Positions 11,101 through 26,100 of a stretch of DNA of 60,000 nt are shown piece after piece. The DNA lies in assembly GCF_029227915.1 (NCBI RefSeq), contig NC_079882.1, positions 8,248,001 to 8,308,000 of the forward strand. The letters run 5' to 3'. The notes below the pieces were generated by a model. The model had not been told where the DNA came from. It ran no database searches and saw nothing but the letters and a program-made list of their open reading frames with translations. Position 1 is the stretch's first letter. The number at the start of each line of letters is the position of its first letter. The stretch is from Hydractinia symbiolongicarpus. Taxonomy: Eukaryota > Cnidaria > Hydrozoa > Anthoathecata > Hydractiniidae. The translations under genes were made by a program, and so were the position numbers.

Positions 11101-14100
11101 GTACAACATAACACTTCTTACACAGGCCTCATACAACTTACCTTTTGCCTCAATTGACAGGACTCTGCTAGTCAACAAAGGAAGTAACTCTCTGAACTTT
11201 TTCCAAGCAGAACCTATCCTGCAAGTAACACTTCTTCCAACACCCCCTTCACTGCCCAACATATCACCTAAGTAACAGAAGTTCTCAACTATCTCTAACG
11301 AGCCACTGTTGTACATCATTAAAGCTGGAAATACTTCATTCTCTATAATCTCACCTTTGCAACGCTTGCATACAAACTGAATGTCAGCTCTTAACCTTCC
11401 ACTAATACTACTGCACTTCTTATGTACCCAATGCTTGCAGTAAATCATAGGAAAAGTAAAACATTGAGAGAAAGGACTTTGAAGGTGTTAACTGAACAAA
11501 AGATTTTATTTTTAAAATTAATTTTTTTAAGTCAACTTATCGCCTTACGAATTATTCGATAAATGCATTCACAATCACTAAACCTTATAAACCTTTTAAG
11601 TAGTAAACGAAAAAACTTATTATCACTTTACATTGTTTTGTTAACTAATAAAACAAAAACAAACAAAATCAGTAGTATAATCATATTTAACTGAATCTGT
11701 ACTCCCTAATGTGCACTTTTTCTTTTCAGAGTACCACTGATTGTTACAGAAATTTTTGATTGTGGTTTGCTGGGTGAAGGAATTATTCCAACAATCATAA
11801 ACGCATGGGAAGATCTTCTGGAGCTAGATACTGGGAAGGTGTGTATGTGTGTTTTAAATCTGAAAAGTTATTTAATTTAGCCATTATTGTTCTCAACGAT
11901 ATAAAAGATCTTTGAAAACTAAGAACATCTTGTTTTAGATTGGGGTTTTTGAACAGCATTAAGTCGATATAGTAAGTAAGTATAGTATGTAAAGAGAAAG
12001 TGTGGAAATCTAAAAGAAAAAGGCTGCAAAATGTTTGTTTTAATGTTGAGCTGTGTTCGGTGCTTTTGTGGTTTTTCTGCATCCCAATGTGTTCTGACTA
12101 AAATGTTACTGCTCTATATGCTTGCTATTAGCCAAAAGCATAATGTGAGCTATTAAAACCTGCAAGTATAGGATAGAAGTTTGTGAAAATAAATGTAAGG
12201 TGCTCAATCAACATGGGTCTAATGCTTCTGTGAGTTAAATGGTTTTGTCACATAACTTCTAGTTATTAAAGGGGCACTCCAAGGAAAAAAAATATTTAAA
12301 AAAAATGTTATTTTGAGAAGGCAATACATAAATATGTCAAAATAAACCTTTTCCAATCGTTAAAAATCTTTATTTATACCTTTATCAGACTGTAATCGGA
12401 CTGCATCTTCAATTTCAAATAAATTTGCAAGGCTGCGTAAAGTTGAGAAGACTAAGTCTGAATAAGTGAGCATACATCACATCATGCAAAAAGTCGGTCA
12501 GCTCAGCAGCACACCTTCTAAAAGTTTGTTTACTTACTGTTTACATTGTTTGTTGATAAGACGTCTTGTAATAATGACAAAGATTATAACTCAGAAAACT
12601 TAGAATCGGATAATTTTCTTCACGAAAAAGACTTTACAAAGCTACAGCCATACAACTTTGAACCTCTTGTGTCTCACAAGGGAGAAATTAATTATGATGC
12701 AAAGTGACCAGGTGTCTTTTACTGACTCAAAGCAACGTTCTTAGCAAAATTTTTAAAAATAAAATAGAAAAAAATAAAAATAAAAAATGTATATTTAATC
12801 GCTTTTTTTTACATTATTTTCGTCAAAAAACTTTGTCATTTGCTTTAGTGAAAAATCTTTCTTACTTTACAAGCCATTTTTTTTCCACATTTCAGCAATA
12901 TCATTTCTCCGCACCTGCCTTTTTGCGCACAAATGCAAACATATTTTATGTAATGTTAAAATTTTCTCTGTGATGGAGAACCATTGAAATGTGTGATCGA
13001 ACGATCGAATAATGTTCGTGTCGTGATAAATTGGTAAAGCGGGGGTATTAATATTGGATAAATAAAAATCATTCTTATGATTATGGTATAGGTCATAAAT
13101 GCGTTGCAGAAGCTACTGATTTATAAGTGTTTGTTTTGACAATGCTGTTTTAGAAACTGCATCAGCAACATTACATGCAGCGTTAAACAGTAACAAAGAT
13201 TGAAGAAAATGGGCACATTTACCCCCTGAAAATATTTGGCAGGTCCTTTCATCAAAAAAGCTTCTTTTTTGAAAAACAATAGAAACTTGAGCGCTACGAA
13301 AGATACATGTGTAACTAGAAAACGTTTTGGCGGTGTTTCTATTAGAAATTGGTATAATGTTTTTTTATTTAATATAAAAATGTACAAAACGTTATTTGGT
13401 TGTGATCTGTGGATACAAGTACAATTAATGAAATGAGAAGAAATGAGAAACTTTGATCTCGTTAACTAGCTGAAATGGCATATTTACGAAGATCTCTTTT
13501 AAAAGAACTATCTGTAAAGTGCGACAAACAAATATAAAAACTTTGATCGGTTGGTAGATCACCTGCACAACGTATTTTGTTTAGCCATTTTTGTCTGAGT
13601 TCTTTCTTTTTCACAGACGGGATTCTGTGAAAACTGACTTCTTTACACTTCTCTGATCAATTGGTACATTGAAACGCAGAGCAACTAACCATTTTTTAAA
13701 GATTTAAACGTAAATCACATACAGAAAGCGATTTAAATATAAGCTATAGGTCTTAACATGAACGTTCTCTGTGCTCGCTTAAATGCACGATGCGATGTCA
13801 TTATTTATAATCGTGTCCAGTCCTAAATGATATCTAGCCTGTCTGTTTTTTATGAGAAAAAAAATTGAATATGCAAAGCCTAGTACAACAATTTGAAATA
13901 AGAAAACAAGTGAAGTAAGGTTTTTTTGATTTCTTATGGTTTTCTGAGTAACGTATAAAACAAAAAGAACAAAGTGATTTTACTGGAGTTACCCTTAAAA
14001 TAATAATATTAAAAAAATGGTCAGGTATATTGAGACAACCAGAAAACGTTTTCCTCTAATGTGTTTTCTATCTTGTTTCAACCAATGTCCATTATGGAGA

Positions 14101-17100
14101 TTTGACAGATTTAAATTGTCAACGTTTTGTCTAAATTTTCAAAATAGGATTACAAATTCATTTTTTGACAAGCAACACTTCAGCATTATGAAAACTTAGA
14201 AAGTGTTTGCCTTTATGTTAAGCATGCACAAAACAGTGTAAAAATTGAAAAGTATTAAAACCTATAATAAAGAAAAAAATGTTTGTGGAAGAACTTCTTT
14301 CGTTTTATTTTCTTTGTAAAATATTTGCATTTTACAGGAAAAACTTAGCACTTCTACAAAATTTGAATTTTTTAAAATTAGAACTTGTTTTTTAAATTTC
14401 GTCTTATAGCAGTGACATTTTTAGAGAGGGTTTCTAATTGGAACATTTTGCAGGGAAAAACGTTGACCTTTATTTTGGGGCGGATAAATTGTTGCGAAAA
14501 CCGCAAGCTTCTTTTACAAACCCCCTTAAAAGGGGGTTTGTGAACCTTCAATTATTTTCCTTAAAAGTACTCAGTTATGTGTAAAAAGTTGAAAAATCAG
14601 AACTATAACACTGGAAGGAGGAAGCCGAATTAGTTTTACTTTTTAAGTAAAAAAGAATATACATAATTATGCGACAAACACTTTATAATATAGTTTTCCA
14701 ATTTTTTAGTAACATCGCTAGCAATAACATCACTAGACAAAACCTAAAAATTTCATTTGAGTAGCAAAAAGTTTTTTATATTAAATATTTCACTTGCCAA
14801 ATTGTGCTCAGTCAATTTTTTTTCTACAATAAAGTATATTTTTGTAGTTTTTATGTTCTTTACGTGGTCTTTAATTTTAGGTGATACCGCAATCAGCAGT
14901 TGTTTATGGTGTATGTATAGAATGTGAAGAGCTCAGAAAACACTCTTTGTAAGTTTCAATTCAATTTTTTAAACTAAATTTGTAAATTGTAGAGCAGGGT
15001 TTTTGCTCAGCGTTTTTAAGCTTCTATTTTAGCTTGAAGCAAATTCCAGAACAAGTATATATTATTTATTTCCAATTTAGGTAGAAAAATATTTGCAAAA
15101 AATATCTTTTGCATCTTTTAAAGATGATACTCCACTGGTTTACGCTGTTTTTATAGGAAAAAATTTTTTATAGCTTTGATTACGTAAGAAATATATGCTG
15201 GATGCATGCTCCAATCATGTAGTATTATTAAAGTACAATGATTTATGTAATGATGACGTATCGTTAAGAGGGAAGTCTACCTGTTTATATTTTCCTTTAG
15301 TTACGAAATGCGAAAAAATATCTTCCTTTATGGCTCTAAAGATCCTGGTGATGTGAATGAACAGCCATATACAACCGAACATATGAAGAGAATTAAGGGA
15401 GGATTTAAAGAACTATCGAAACCATTTGTTGTCAAAAGTTTCGATTTTAATGATCCTAAGGTATGGGTTTTTAAACATGTGCTTCTATAGTGTTGCCCCT
15501 CTGTGGAGTAATAAAAGATGTTAAAAGAGTAAAATAAAAAAAATTGACAGTTGACCAGAATTTTACATGTAGTAAAGGACCCAAACGAATTGTGACCAAA
15601 TGCAGTAGTGGCTTTAGATGTCACTTATAAAAAGAGTATTTCAAATACAATTATTTTGCGTCTGCAAGAAATTTCATGGGAACACCTTAATAGTAGTCAA
15701 GGCATTTTAAATTATGTTGATTCCTTCTTGTTTTAGATTTTTACCCGTACTTTCCCTTTTTACAATAACAAACTGAGCTCTGTTATTGTATAAATTTTAA
15801 ACAAATTCTGTTATTGTTGATTACTGTTTGTTGTTATCTTTTATAGAGTCTTCAAGATGCCTTAAACAAAACTACTAAACTTGATGTTCCAATTTTGACT
15901 GAAGGCACTGTTGATGCTATTATGGTATACTTTGTTCTTCATCTTGACGACTCTATACGACTCAACTCCAGTCCGAATTCGGATAGCTGTTGGGAGCAAG
16001 CAGTGTATGCTGTTCATCGTATGAAGACTGTGAATGCAGGTATGTACAATCTAGCCATGTCGTTCCAACTTGTTTTACATGCATGTATACGAATACGCAT
16101 TAGGTAAAAACATAAACATCAATTATTTTATTTTTTTATTCAAACCTCTCTTTTTGTCAGGATTTAGTTTGTTCATCAGCATTTCCAATCAGGGTGAACC
16201 ATTTCCAGTAAAGAATGGGAACATGGATGTTCTATGATATTCTGATAAGCAATATATGTGTGCATCACTTTTTTCTTAGTATAGTGTAGTGCATAGTCAT
16301 GTGCAATACAGTTCATTGCTAATGGGATCATGCAGACTTTAATAAAAATTCAGAAAAATCTCAAAAGGAAATGCTGTGCCAACCCTGTTAACTTTTACTT
16401 TATGTTGTTTTTTAAATATCTATCGACTTACAGAAAGATTATACTAGCTTTTGACTATTATGTATAAGGCTTGTATTTTTATTTAATTCTAGGCACTCAA
16501 ATTCAACTTGAAGTCACTTGTTTAAAAGAATTTTTATTAGTAGAAGTTGCTGAAGCTGTTAACATTAAGAATTCTAGCTGTAACTGTGCTGCGTCTGGGG
16601 AAGATACAACCAATGTCACGGGCAGTGTGGATCATTCCCAACGTTATGCGTCCCCCTGTGAATGTTTGAAAATACACCGAATAGATCGCCGCTTGGTAGC
16701 CAGGTTGAATGATGCAATGTATATAAATAGATATACTCAAGTGATATCACAAACAATAGAACGACTGAAACTAAGAAAAGCTAAATTGGACGTTTGTTTG
16801 ATATGTTGTGAAGTTTCCTTGTTTCCGTTTATTGTCAGTGAGATGGGTATGTATAATTCTTTTGTTATCTCTCTTTTTCTTAGGATTAGGCTTTTTTTAA
16901 CGCATTCATTTTTACACATCACCTGCTGCCAGGAAGTACCTCCCAAAGAAAGTTGGTTTGCAAATTTTGAACTTTTGTAACAGTCTGGGTAAAATTTTTT
17001 TGAATTTCCTTAAAGTTATATCCTGGATTAGTGTCGTTTTTCTTAACAGGTTGCCATAATTTGTATCTGCTTGAACCTTCGCAAACGTTGTTGGAGATTT

Positions 17101-20100
17101 TGCTTCAGGAATACAAATCACTGTTCAAAAAAGTTCAAGTATTGTCCAGACCATTAGTGGATGGTGAGAAGATTTTATTCATTAATTTATCTATGTGTCC
17201 GTTGTTTTTTTTCATCCGTCCGCCTATAAGATTTTATTATTGTTCTGTTTCTATCATGACCTTAGGATCATGTTTGCATGGGACAATAATAATATGAGTT
17301 GTGATAAATTACTGACCAGAGCGACGTTTCTTGTTTGGTTGTTAAAAAACACAAAAATTAGAACTTGACAAGACACAAAGGTATTCATAGAGACTATATG
17401 TGTACAATTTATTTTAGTAGTGGAAGCCACCCTTTACGAATAATATTCTGATATATTTACAAGCTGCCCATACTAGAGTTAGGATCCTAATTATTTGGCA
17501 GCTACATGTACTTAATTCATTTTAGTTGTTTAAAAGCTGCTCAAATTTATTTCCATTGTAAGCAGGGGTTGACACCCCTTCTGTAAAACTTCTAAATTTA
17601 CCTCAATTTTGGAAAGTTTCCCTAAATCTCCTTGATAAGTAGGGTTTTTTTTACAACTTTCTCTTCAAATCTTCTCAATTTCAGTTAGGTATCCTAGTTC
17701 AGTCTGTCGCATCTTTTATTTCCAAAATTTTTGCTCTTTACTCATGGCATTACTTTTAAAAATATCCACAAAAATTCTTAGTTCTCCTGTAAGAATATGA
17801 AAATGTCCTCAAATTTCATCAATTATTTTATCAAAATACCGTCATCCTTTTTAAAAAAAGTTGGGAATTCTCATCAAAAGTCCTTAAGTCTCCTCAAATT
17901 TAACTAAAAAAGTTGCAACAATGGTAAATCCCAGATTAAAGATTTTTAGCGATTCTTATTTTTCCTGTGTTTTGAAATATTAGGGACAGATAATTTTTGT
18001 TGATAATTTTTGCATTTTTAAGAAGACGTTTTGCTTGTGTAAGTGTATTGTGATCGTAAAAAAATAACAAGTTTAGTAGTTCGGTTTAATCAAAATAGGC
18101 TGTGTGTGTTTTGCAATCTAAGTTCCTTAACTTTTTTCCTATTTCTTTTAAGAAATCTCTTTTTTGTGTTCTGTTGATATTAAAATCTTAGTGTTTTGTT
18201 ATTTCTTAAGTAATTACTATTCATATATATTTATTTATTTTCTTGAATGAATATGAACGAATATATGAGAGGAAATTACGAATGGAAAGGAACCGGTGTT
18301 CCCATTATCTAATCACGCAAACATGCATGTTTCACGCGACTCTGCGTGTAGTAGTTTATCGCGTTGAATGCAGACATGCGTGAAATGCGGACATGTTATG
18401 TAAAACATTATTTTAAACTTTGATATCATTGGCTATGTCAGCAGATTGTTTTGTTTACTCTGCTTTGTCATTGCGTGAAACGTGGATTTTAATTGGTTAA
18501 TCGTTATTCAATTATTGCATTACTTTAAAAGATGACTGTCGTGGAAATAGCGGTTACATAATTTTAAATTTTGCTTGTTTCCTGAAAAGGTTTTTTTTTA
18601 GAAGAAAAGCAAATGTCTGATGCCACTCAGAATGTGCTTTCGTTTATTTTCGTTACATGAGTTGTGTTGTTTTTCACGGTCCCTTTTGTCAAAAAACTTG
18701 AAAAAGCTTTTCCCCACCTGGTCTGACAGAGGACGGGCTTGTTAAGTACAAGGAAAACGATTTATATGCGTCCTCGTACCAATCATGGGATATACACCCA
18801 CCCTAAGCTTTCTTATAGCTTAGGTTTTTCAAAGCAGAATTTGATGGGGATTTCACAAAGGTGATGTATGCAGAAAACTAGTCTCTTCGTGTGTTATTGA
18901 CTAAACGGTAGAAGATATTACTGGACAACCCATATCTAGGTATTCTCATTCGATTTTTTAAGAACAATAAGGCTGGGAATAACTGAATAATATTTTCCTG
19001 TTTCTCTCTTTTTTCCTGGAATGAAAACAAAAACTTGGGAAGACACATTTTATTAAGGTAGAAACTTTGCGGAATAACTGTTGTTATTTTGCGAAATTTG
19101 TATTTAGATTTTGCATCCAAATGTTTGTATTCTTCTATATTTTCAGGCTGTGTAAATGTTAGAACACCTTAGGCTGAAATCAAATTTATCGGTTCTTATA
19201 AGCCATGCAAATTTGCGATTGCTTCTTGTTCTCTTTTACCTGTTTTTTCTTTTTGGGGCCGGGAGAGGTGATATTTTTCTCTTATAGGGATTCCATGTGT
19301 AAGCGACATATTCGTTTGGATATCTGATAGTGGTATCGTTTTACTGCGATGGAAATGTAGTGCAGCGTTTAATGCGTGTTGTAACTTCAAGAGAAATCAG
19401 AGAAAATTAGTCGTTAACCCGTGAAAAAATTCACGGGGTTGCCCGTCCTCTTTTTTATCGCATTTCGTGTTTCCGCAATAGACGACGGCTATTATTATAG
19501 AGATAAATTTATACGGAGAAATAACTAAATAATGTAATTCAAATTAAGGACTCGATAATTAAAATAACAATATCAGTGTCACTATTTTTTGCTTTTATAG
19601 ACCTCTCTTGTAGTTCAATCAAATTTGACTTGGTCATATCGGAACCTGTTGATTACAATGGTTTATTAAAAGAACATTTCATTGAGGACCTGACCACGAT
19701 AAAGTAGGACGCAGTAATGTTTATGCATATTTTTTTGGCTGTAAAATAATGTATTTTTAAGGACTTAAAACCCTAGTGAGGGCTAATGCTGAAAGGGTGT
19801 GGCTTTAGTTGACGCCTTGGTTTTTTTTATCTTAAATTACACAGTGAATACAGTTTGAGTGGAATATACTTTAACAATATTATGATTAATGTAAAGTATA
19901 AAAGCAGTCGTTGTTGAAGTGTTCTTCCGAATTATTGTTTTTGTTTTTGTTATTTTCCCGCGAATTAGATTAAATTCAAAATTTAGAAGAGGGGACGAAC
20001 AACAAACTATTTTGTGGCATCCACGATAAAATTTATATAACTATAATTATTTATATTTCGTCAACATTTTGTACAAACCGTCATAAGTTCACCACTCTCG

Positions 20101-23100
20101 TTTTCCTGCATGTTTTAATATCGCAAGTGAGCGTCGCTACTTGTGATATTGAAAAGCTACCGTTCAATTTTTTTTAAATTTTTGAGATTTTTTCTAATAG
20201 GTCGTTGTGCTGTGTCGAGGAGACTGTTTATATTCCCGAAAAAGTAGACATATCTGCTATGTGTATATCGTCCGAACAGCTGTTGAAAGAAAATAGAGTA
20301 ATCGATCAAAATGTTACCTTAGGGTTGAAAATTGATGAATTTATCAACAAATTCAAGGTATACAATTTGAATTATTACTTTTAAAATACTTTATTTTTAA
20401 ATATAGATTTATTTTTTTCTTTCGTATGAAAGCCGAGATTGCATTTGGCGATGGTAGCTAGTGCCTTGTACGAAATTTCCATGTGCATAATCATCCTCCT
20501 CCACTTCAATTTAAACGGGCGTGGGCTACATGAAGCAAATCTATCATAGCATGCGAATGTTTTAACCTCAAATATGGTGTCCTAATTGCAAAACAAAACC
20601 TGTTTAAAACTTTTGGCCTGTTGCATTAGATTTTTATGTTTTAGAGATGTTATCACACATTCTTTGCATATTAATCTATCCTTCTTTAACGCGTTCTATT
20701 CTTTTCTTATCGACTTCTAAACTGCTATTCTTTGGTCTCCCACACGTAAAACCATGTCCCATACACATAAGAGTAGGAAGCGTAAAGTATCGGTGTCCTT
20801 TTGTCAGTTTGCAAAATGCACTGAATTTTATGTTTCCTTAGCAAAGTAAATGACGAGATATATGTTTTGGTTGTTTTTATTTCAATTTCCGCGTAAACAA
20901 GAAATAGAGTGAGAGAATTTTCATGTCTGGACAAAGGAATCGCTGAACATAAACATGTTGTAAATTAATAAAAATTAAATATTTAAAACCTTGAAGTCAG
21001 ACTAGATGAATGTAAAAATGCTTGAATATTCATTATTCTGCACATAAAATCCGTTAAAAATTTTTGAATAATAATAAAATTTCCGAGAACGATGATTTTT
21101 TGCTAGTAGTGATACTTTGTCACGTCACAACCCATGAGTTTTGATTGTTAACAATTTATAGTGTTTTTAGATTTGCCTTGATAATATGGACTTTCCTTGT
21201 GTCCCTGTGCTTTCAGGAACGTTAAAATGGCAAACAAGATTATAGGAAAATCATAAAAAAATGTAGAGAAATAATTTAAAAACTTAGGATAGGCAGAAAA
21301 AGTTTTCATAATAGGCATTCTGTACACCAGTAGAAGTCTAATATGATAGCTCGAAATATCTAAAGAAAATAACGTCTGGAATAAAAAGACATGCTTTTCC
21401 CCTACAGAAAGCGGTGAGAAGATTAATCTTTTATATAACTATATCCGTTCGCGTTGTAAAAAATCATTGGAAACAGCTTTGCCTTTGGTTCTTTTGTGGA
21501 GTATTTCTTTCCCAGGGTATCTACCGGACCTTGAAGACCTTGATATGAGACTAGAAGATCTTGAAAACCTTAAATCTCCATCATTCTGCAGAGAAATATA
21601 AGTTTTTTTTTCTAAAATAATAGATTGTCTCTTATTAACTTCTTGCTTTTGCCCCCTTTTTTCTTGGAGGAGGGACTTAAGTCTTGGCAATGCCATTTTT
21701 TGCGTCTTTATCGTGTCTCTGTGTTTGAGGACCTCCAAATAAACAAAAATCTTAGAAAAAAACCCTAAAATAACTTTGAAGTTGTGAAGAAAAAAAAAAT
21801 ATTATTAAAAGCAAATTGTCTAATCAGAGTATTGTTGAGAATTAAGGTTTGGTAATTAATAATCGGTTTGTAATCAACAAACTACGACTACGAGTAATTG
21901 AGAGTAATTTATTCACACTTTGTAACCGTCATTTTCCAGTTGATTTTAACAAAAATATGACTGAAATATTTCTATTTTTGATTTGCTTGCCAAATTCAAT
22001 TTGCTTGTTTACGTTCTTCAGTATTTCTAGGCGTCTACATGCATTTGGGTAACCCTTCACGTAGCATTAAACACAAGTAGCTAAGTTTTGTTAAGGTTAC
22101 GGCCTGCTACCACTCCGAATCTCAACTTTTCTTTCGAGGTCGGTTACTGGAATCTGCTTAACAAAAGTCAACGTCCTGCAGTTAATGTCTTCCATACAAA
22201 AAGTTTTCTGAAGTAACCCTTTTATCAATGTGAGTAATTTTTTTTTTTCGTGAAAAAAAAGAGAAAGCTCGTTAAATCGCGCAATTAAATCTTTGTGGAA
22301 ATTGTGTTTTTGGTGAATCCTATAAGCTATTTCTAGGAAATTAATTTCGTAAATGTCGGGAGTTTTAGCCAACTTCGCGATGGGAAATATGGATTCTTTT
22401 TATCCTGTTTCTTCAGCAGTCTTTAGTTTACGTCTTCTACATGAAAACCCTTTTAAAAAAACGGTATAAATTGAGAAATAAAATGTCAACAAATTGTTTT
22501 TTCGCGAAATATGCGAATTGTATATCTCACGAATTATTAGGCCTGTCAACGTGGCAAAAAAAATTTGTTCTGAAAGATTTCTCCCATAAATTTAATAACT
22601 TCACTTTGTTGCTGTTCGGCTACTGCTGTAATCAGGCAAAAACCAGTAACCTTTTTTCAGATGGAAGTAAAACAAAGGTTTTTGCGCGATAAAGTAAATG
22701 TTATTTGAAAAAGCAGTAACCTCTTCTTTTTTAAGGTGGAAATAACGAAGGTTTTTGCATGATGAAGTAAGAATGTTATTTCACATTGGAAAAACTGGTA
22801 GCAACTTTTATCGAAAAGTTGGTCATCAGCGAATAGGCTTACAAAATTTTTGTTTCAAGTATGTTTCTAATGGAGACTTGCCAAAAGGCTTATATGCATG
22901 TGTTAATTTTATTAAAGATTTGCTTAAAATTTAAAGTTTTTATCTTATTATAGTCACCTAAAGACTTTAATCAGAGATAAAAGTATCTTCTATTGACAGT
23001 AACGTTGATTCAGATTTTTTGTCAGATCTTCTGCAAGATTGAAATTTTAAAACAAGAATTTTTTTTCATATTTAATTAGATTTTGATATTTCTGTTTGCT

Positions 23101-26100
23101 AGACTCAATTAGTTCGCTTGAGTATGTATTACAAGCACCAATTTCATTAATTTAAATTGGAAATTTGATTAGAGTACCAATGTAATTCGAGAGAATGTTT
23201 TGTTGTCAAAGTGAAGTTGACACGTGTAAAGATAAAGATTTTGTCTGAATATTAACTCTACTAAACTGAGAAATCTCTGCAAATTTGTTGCTATTTATTG
23301 TATTAGTCAAACATACTTCTTTTGTCATCACTTTGTCTCCGATTAAATCATGCTGATTACGTCATTTGAAATAACAATGAATAAATAATGAGAAGCTGCT
23401 GATTTAGCATACAGGAATTAGTTGTAAGAGGAACCAGACAAATATCTTGTTTGTGAAGTTATTACACTTGAAAATTTACCCCTCTTTGTAATATTTACCT
23501 ACCCACAATGTAATTACTTTTGGTAATTTTGAAAATTGGAGCGCGTTAACAGCTGAATGATTTCTTTTATTCTTATCGAGACTGTCCGTTTCTGTAATTA
23601 CCTTCAGAATTGTCTATATTACGTCTTACGTCTGTCCGTCCGTCTGTCTGTCACGCAAAATGGTAGCTTAGCTGCGCAGGTAGCGAGACGCACGCAATGC
23701 GGCATAAAAAGGACGGGCGAACCCGTGGATTTTTCCACGGGCTAACGACTAGTTTTTTAAATATTCTTTACTGAAAGGATAACGATAATTTTCGCACTTT
23801 TCTATACATTGACGTCGAAATGAATACTGCGGACCATATATTATTTCCTATTAATTATAAAATTACTAAAACTAAGCACAGCTGTAGAATATCTGAGTAT
23901 CTTGGATTGCCATTGGGATCAAGGTAACATGGATAATTTTGCCCTTCTTGAAATATGTTTTAGTTTTCTCTGGATTCTACTGTAACTTTATGATTTTTCG
24001 CAGACTTATCCGCTTTACGTTTAAAAACGTAATTTAGCGGAATCAGTCGTATTACAAAATAATGTCTAATAGGCAAAAAAAATATTTTTATAATTCTTCT
24101 GAAAGCACCAGAATGTCATGCACCCTTTTTACCTAAAATACAGAAAAAATATTTCGCTTTTACAAAAATCCGTCAGTGCTTTCTACTGAATCGCCTAACA
24201 ATACGCTATGAAGTTTATGGAGAATTTGCCTCTTTATAGCAGAAGTCAAAATAAGTTAATGCCATATTACGCCGAATAGAGCAGTGGTGTATTTCAAATC
24301 AATCGTTGACCGTACGTTTAGAAAAAACAAAATTACACAGAAAACTCAGAAACAAGACAGCAAAATGTAAATATATACAGATTTTATGAGCAGTCTTTAC
24401 ATACATATGTGCTCTGAATGGATATTATTTGAACCCTTTATTTTCATCAAGAGGTAGCTGAACTTTTTTTTAAATTACCTGTGATATACAATTTTTATGT
24501 CTGGTTGCTTCTATAAGTTAAAAAGATATGGTCGTAACTTTTTTTATGTTATTTGATATGCGGAAATGAAATTTTGAAGCACATTGTGGACTACGCAATA
24601 CGCGGTGAGGAAATGTTTCCTGATAGCATTTTTAATGTTCTATTTCATTTCAATTCTTTCCGCCAATATACCCGTATTGTAAAATCGCTCGGAAGGAGAA
24701 GTGTTCGGTATCTGTGGACACACTCATTTTTAATGTCTCAATTTCAATGTGGTTTTTGCGCCTATTTTTAATGGCGTTAATTATTGCACCAGGGCGTAAG
24801 AATAGGCTAGCGCTATTTGTTTAATTGTTTCTATTTCGCACCTTTGTTTGTTTGTGAGCCGAAATAGTAACTTCGATTAGCAACGGGCTAATATCCGTGA
24901 ATTTTTCTATAGAATAAGAATTTTACCAGCCAATCAGAATCGGATTAATGCGATCCGGATGAAATATTCGCGAAAAATTAGTGGGTACGATCCTGAAGGG
25001 CCATTCTTAACTTAGTCTTGGATTAATTATACTCAATACTTGCGCATCATGAAAATATTAATAGCTATTGTGGATTTTTGATGGATGTTGTTTCGATCAA
25101 TACGCAACTGATTTTCTTTTGTATTTTTAGTAGCTAGTATTTAATCTTTTGTGTGTGTTTTTTTTTCAGGTTTCTACCCATCCAGATGTTGATGCTAGCT
25201 CGTTACAACATCAAGCTCTTTCTGACTCATTTACTTGCGGTTGCATAGATATTAAAACACCTCTACAGTCAACTCAGGTAAATAATGTGCTGACTTTATG
25301 TTTATTGCCTTTCCTTTTCTTTTCTTTTTCTTTTTTCCATTTCTTTTTGTCGTGTAAGTGAATGCTAATCCGACCGAAAAAAAATGTTATAAGTCAACAT
25401 ATGACGAATAAAAAAGTCGCAAAATTAAAAAAGGTCGTGCTTGTAGGAACGTGACCGAAAGAATGAATGGCTCATTCAATAAAACCCCAGCGATTTTCTT
25501 CCCTCGTATTACTTGAAGCTGAATCAAATCCACAGGTGGGATCAAAAGAAGCCCCTGTGAGTCACGTCCAGAAGAAGGGCGAGATAAATAGCCCCCTTGT
25601 CTAAATGTCGTGCTGTGTTTATACAGTAATTTGGAGACACCGATTGGATTAAAATGATTGAGAAATCTCTCTTTGTGTTTTTCTAATATCCACCCACACA
25701 TCGTGGAGTTGAAAAAATTCCGATTACTTTCAAAATATGGATGGCTGTATTGGGTTACTGACATAATTAAAAAGCATAATTGAAAAACTTGTTTACCTGC
25801 TTTATCCAGTTGTGGTCCAATTAATTTTTCTTTGTGTCGTGCTAATGAAGCATTGTTATTTTTTTTCTTTGTTGATTCTTTATATATGATTTATATTGAT
25901 AGCGGGTTCCTCCTTGCATAGGTTAATTAATATAGCGATAGCGGTTGGACATCCCATTGAGTGCGTTGGCAGCTGAATAGGACGGAGATTAATTTCTTGT
26001 TGTTGTTTATGTGCAAACATCCGTTATTTTATTGTTTATGTCTGGTTACGAAAAATCGGAGATGACTTAATTTTCCGCAATATCTTAAATTTTGATGTCT

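Noticed and set aside
10736-11275. Plus-strand 179-codon open frame
   Set aside because: It is the antisense shadow of the LINE reverse-transcriptase frame; its Leu/Ser-rich translation has no motif.
16537-17121. Minus-strand frames overlapping PRMT9 exons 7 and 8
   Set aside because: Antisense shadows of confirmed coding exons.
21439-22372. Two antisense frames as a possible two-exon gene inside PRMT9 intron 10
   Set aside because: Candidate donor and acceptor phases do not match, and neither part has recognisable motifs.
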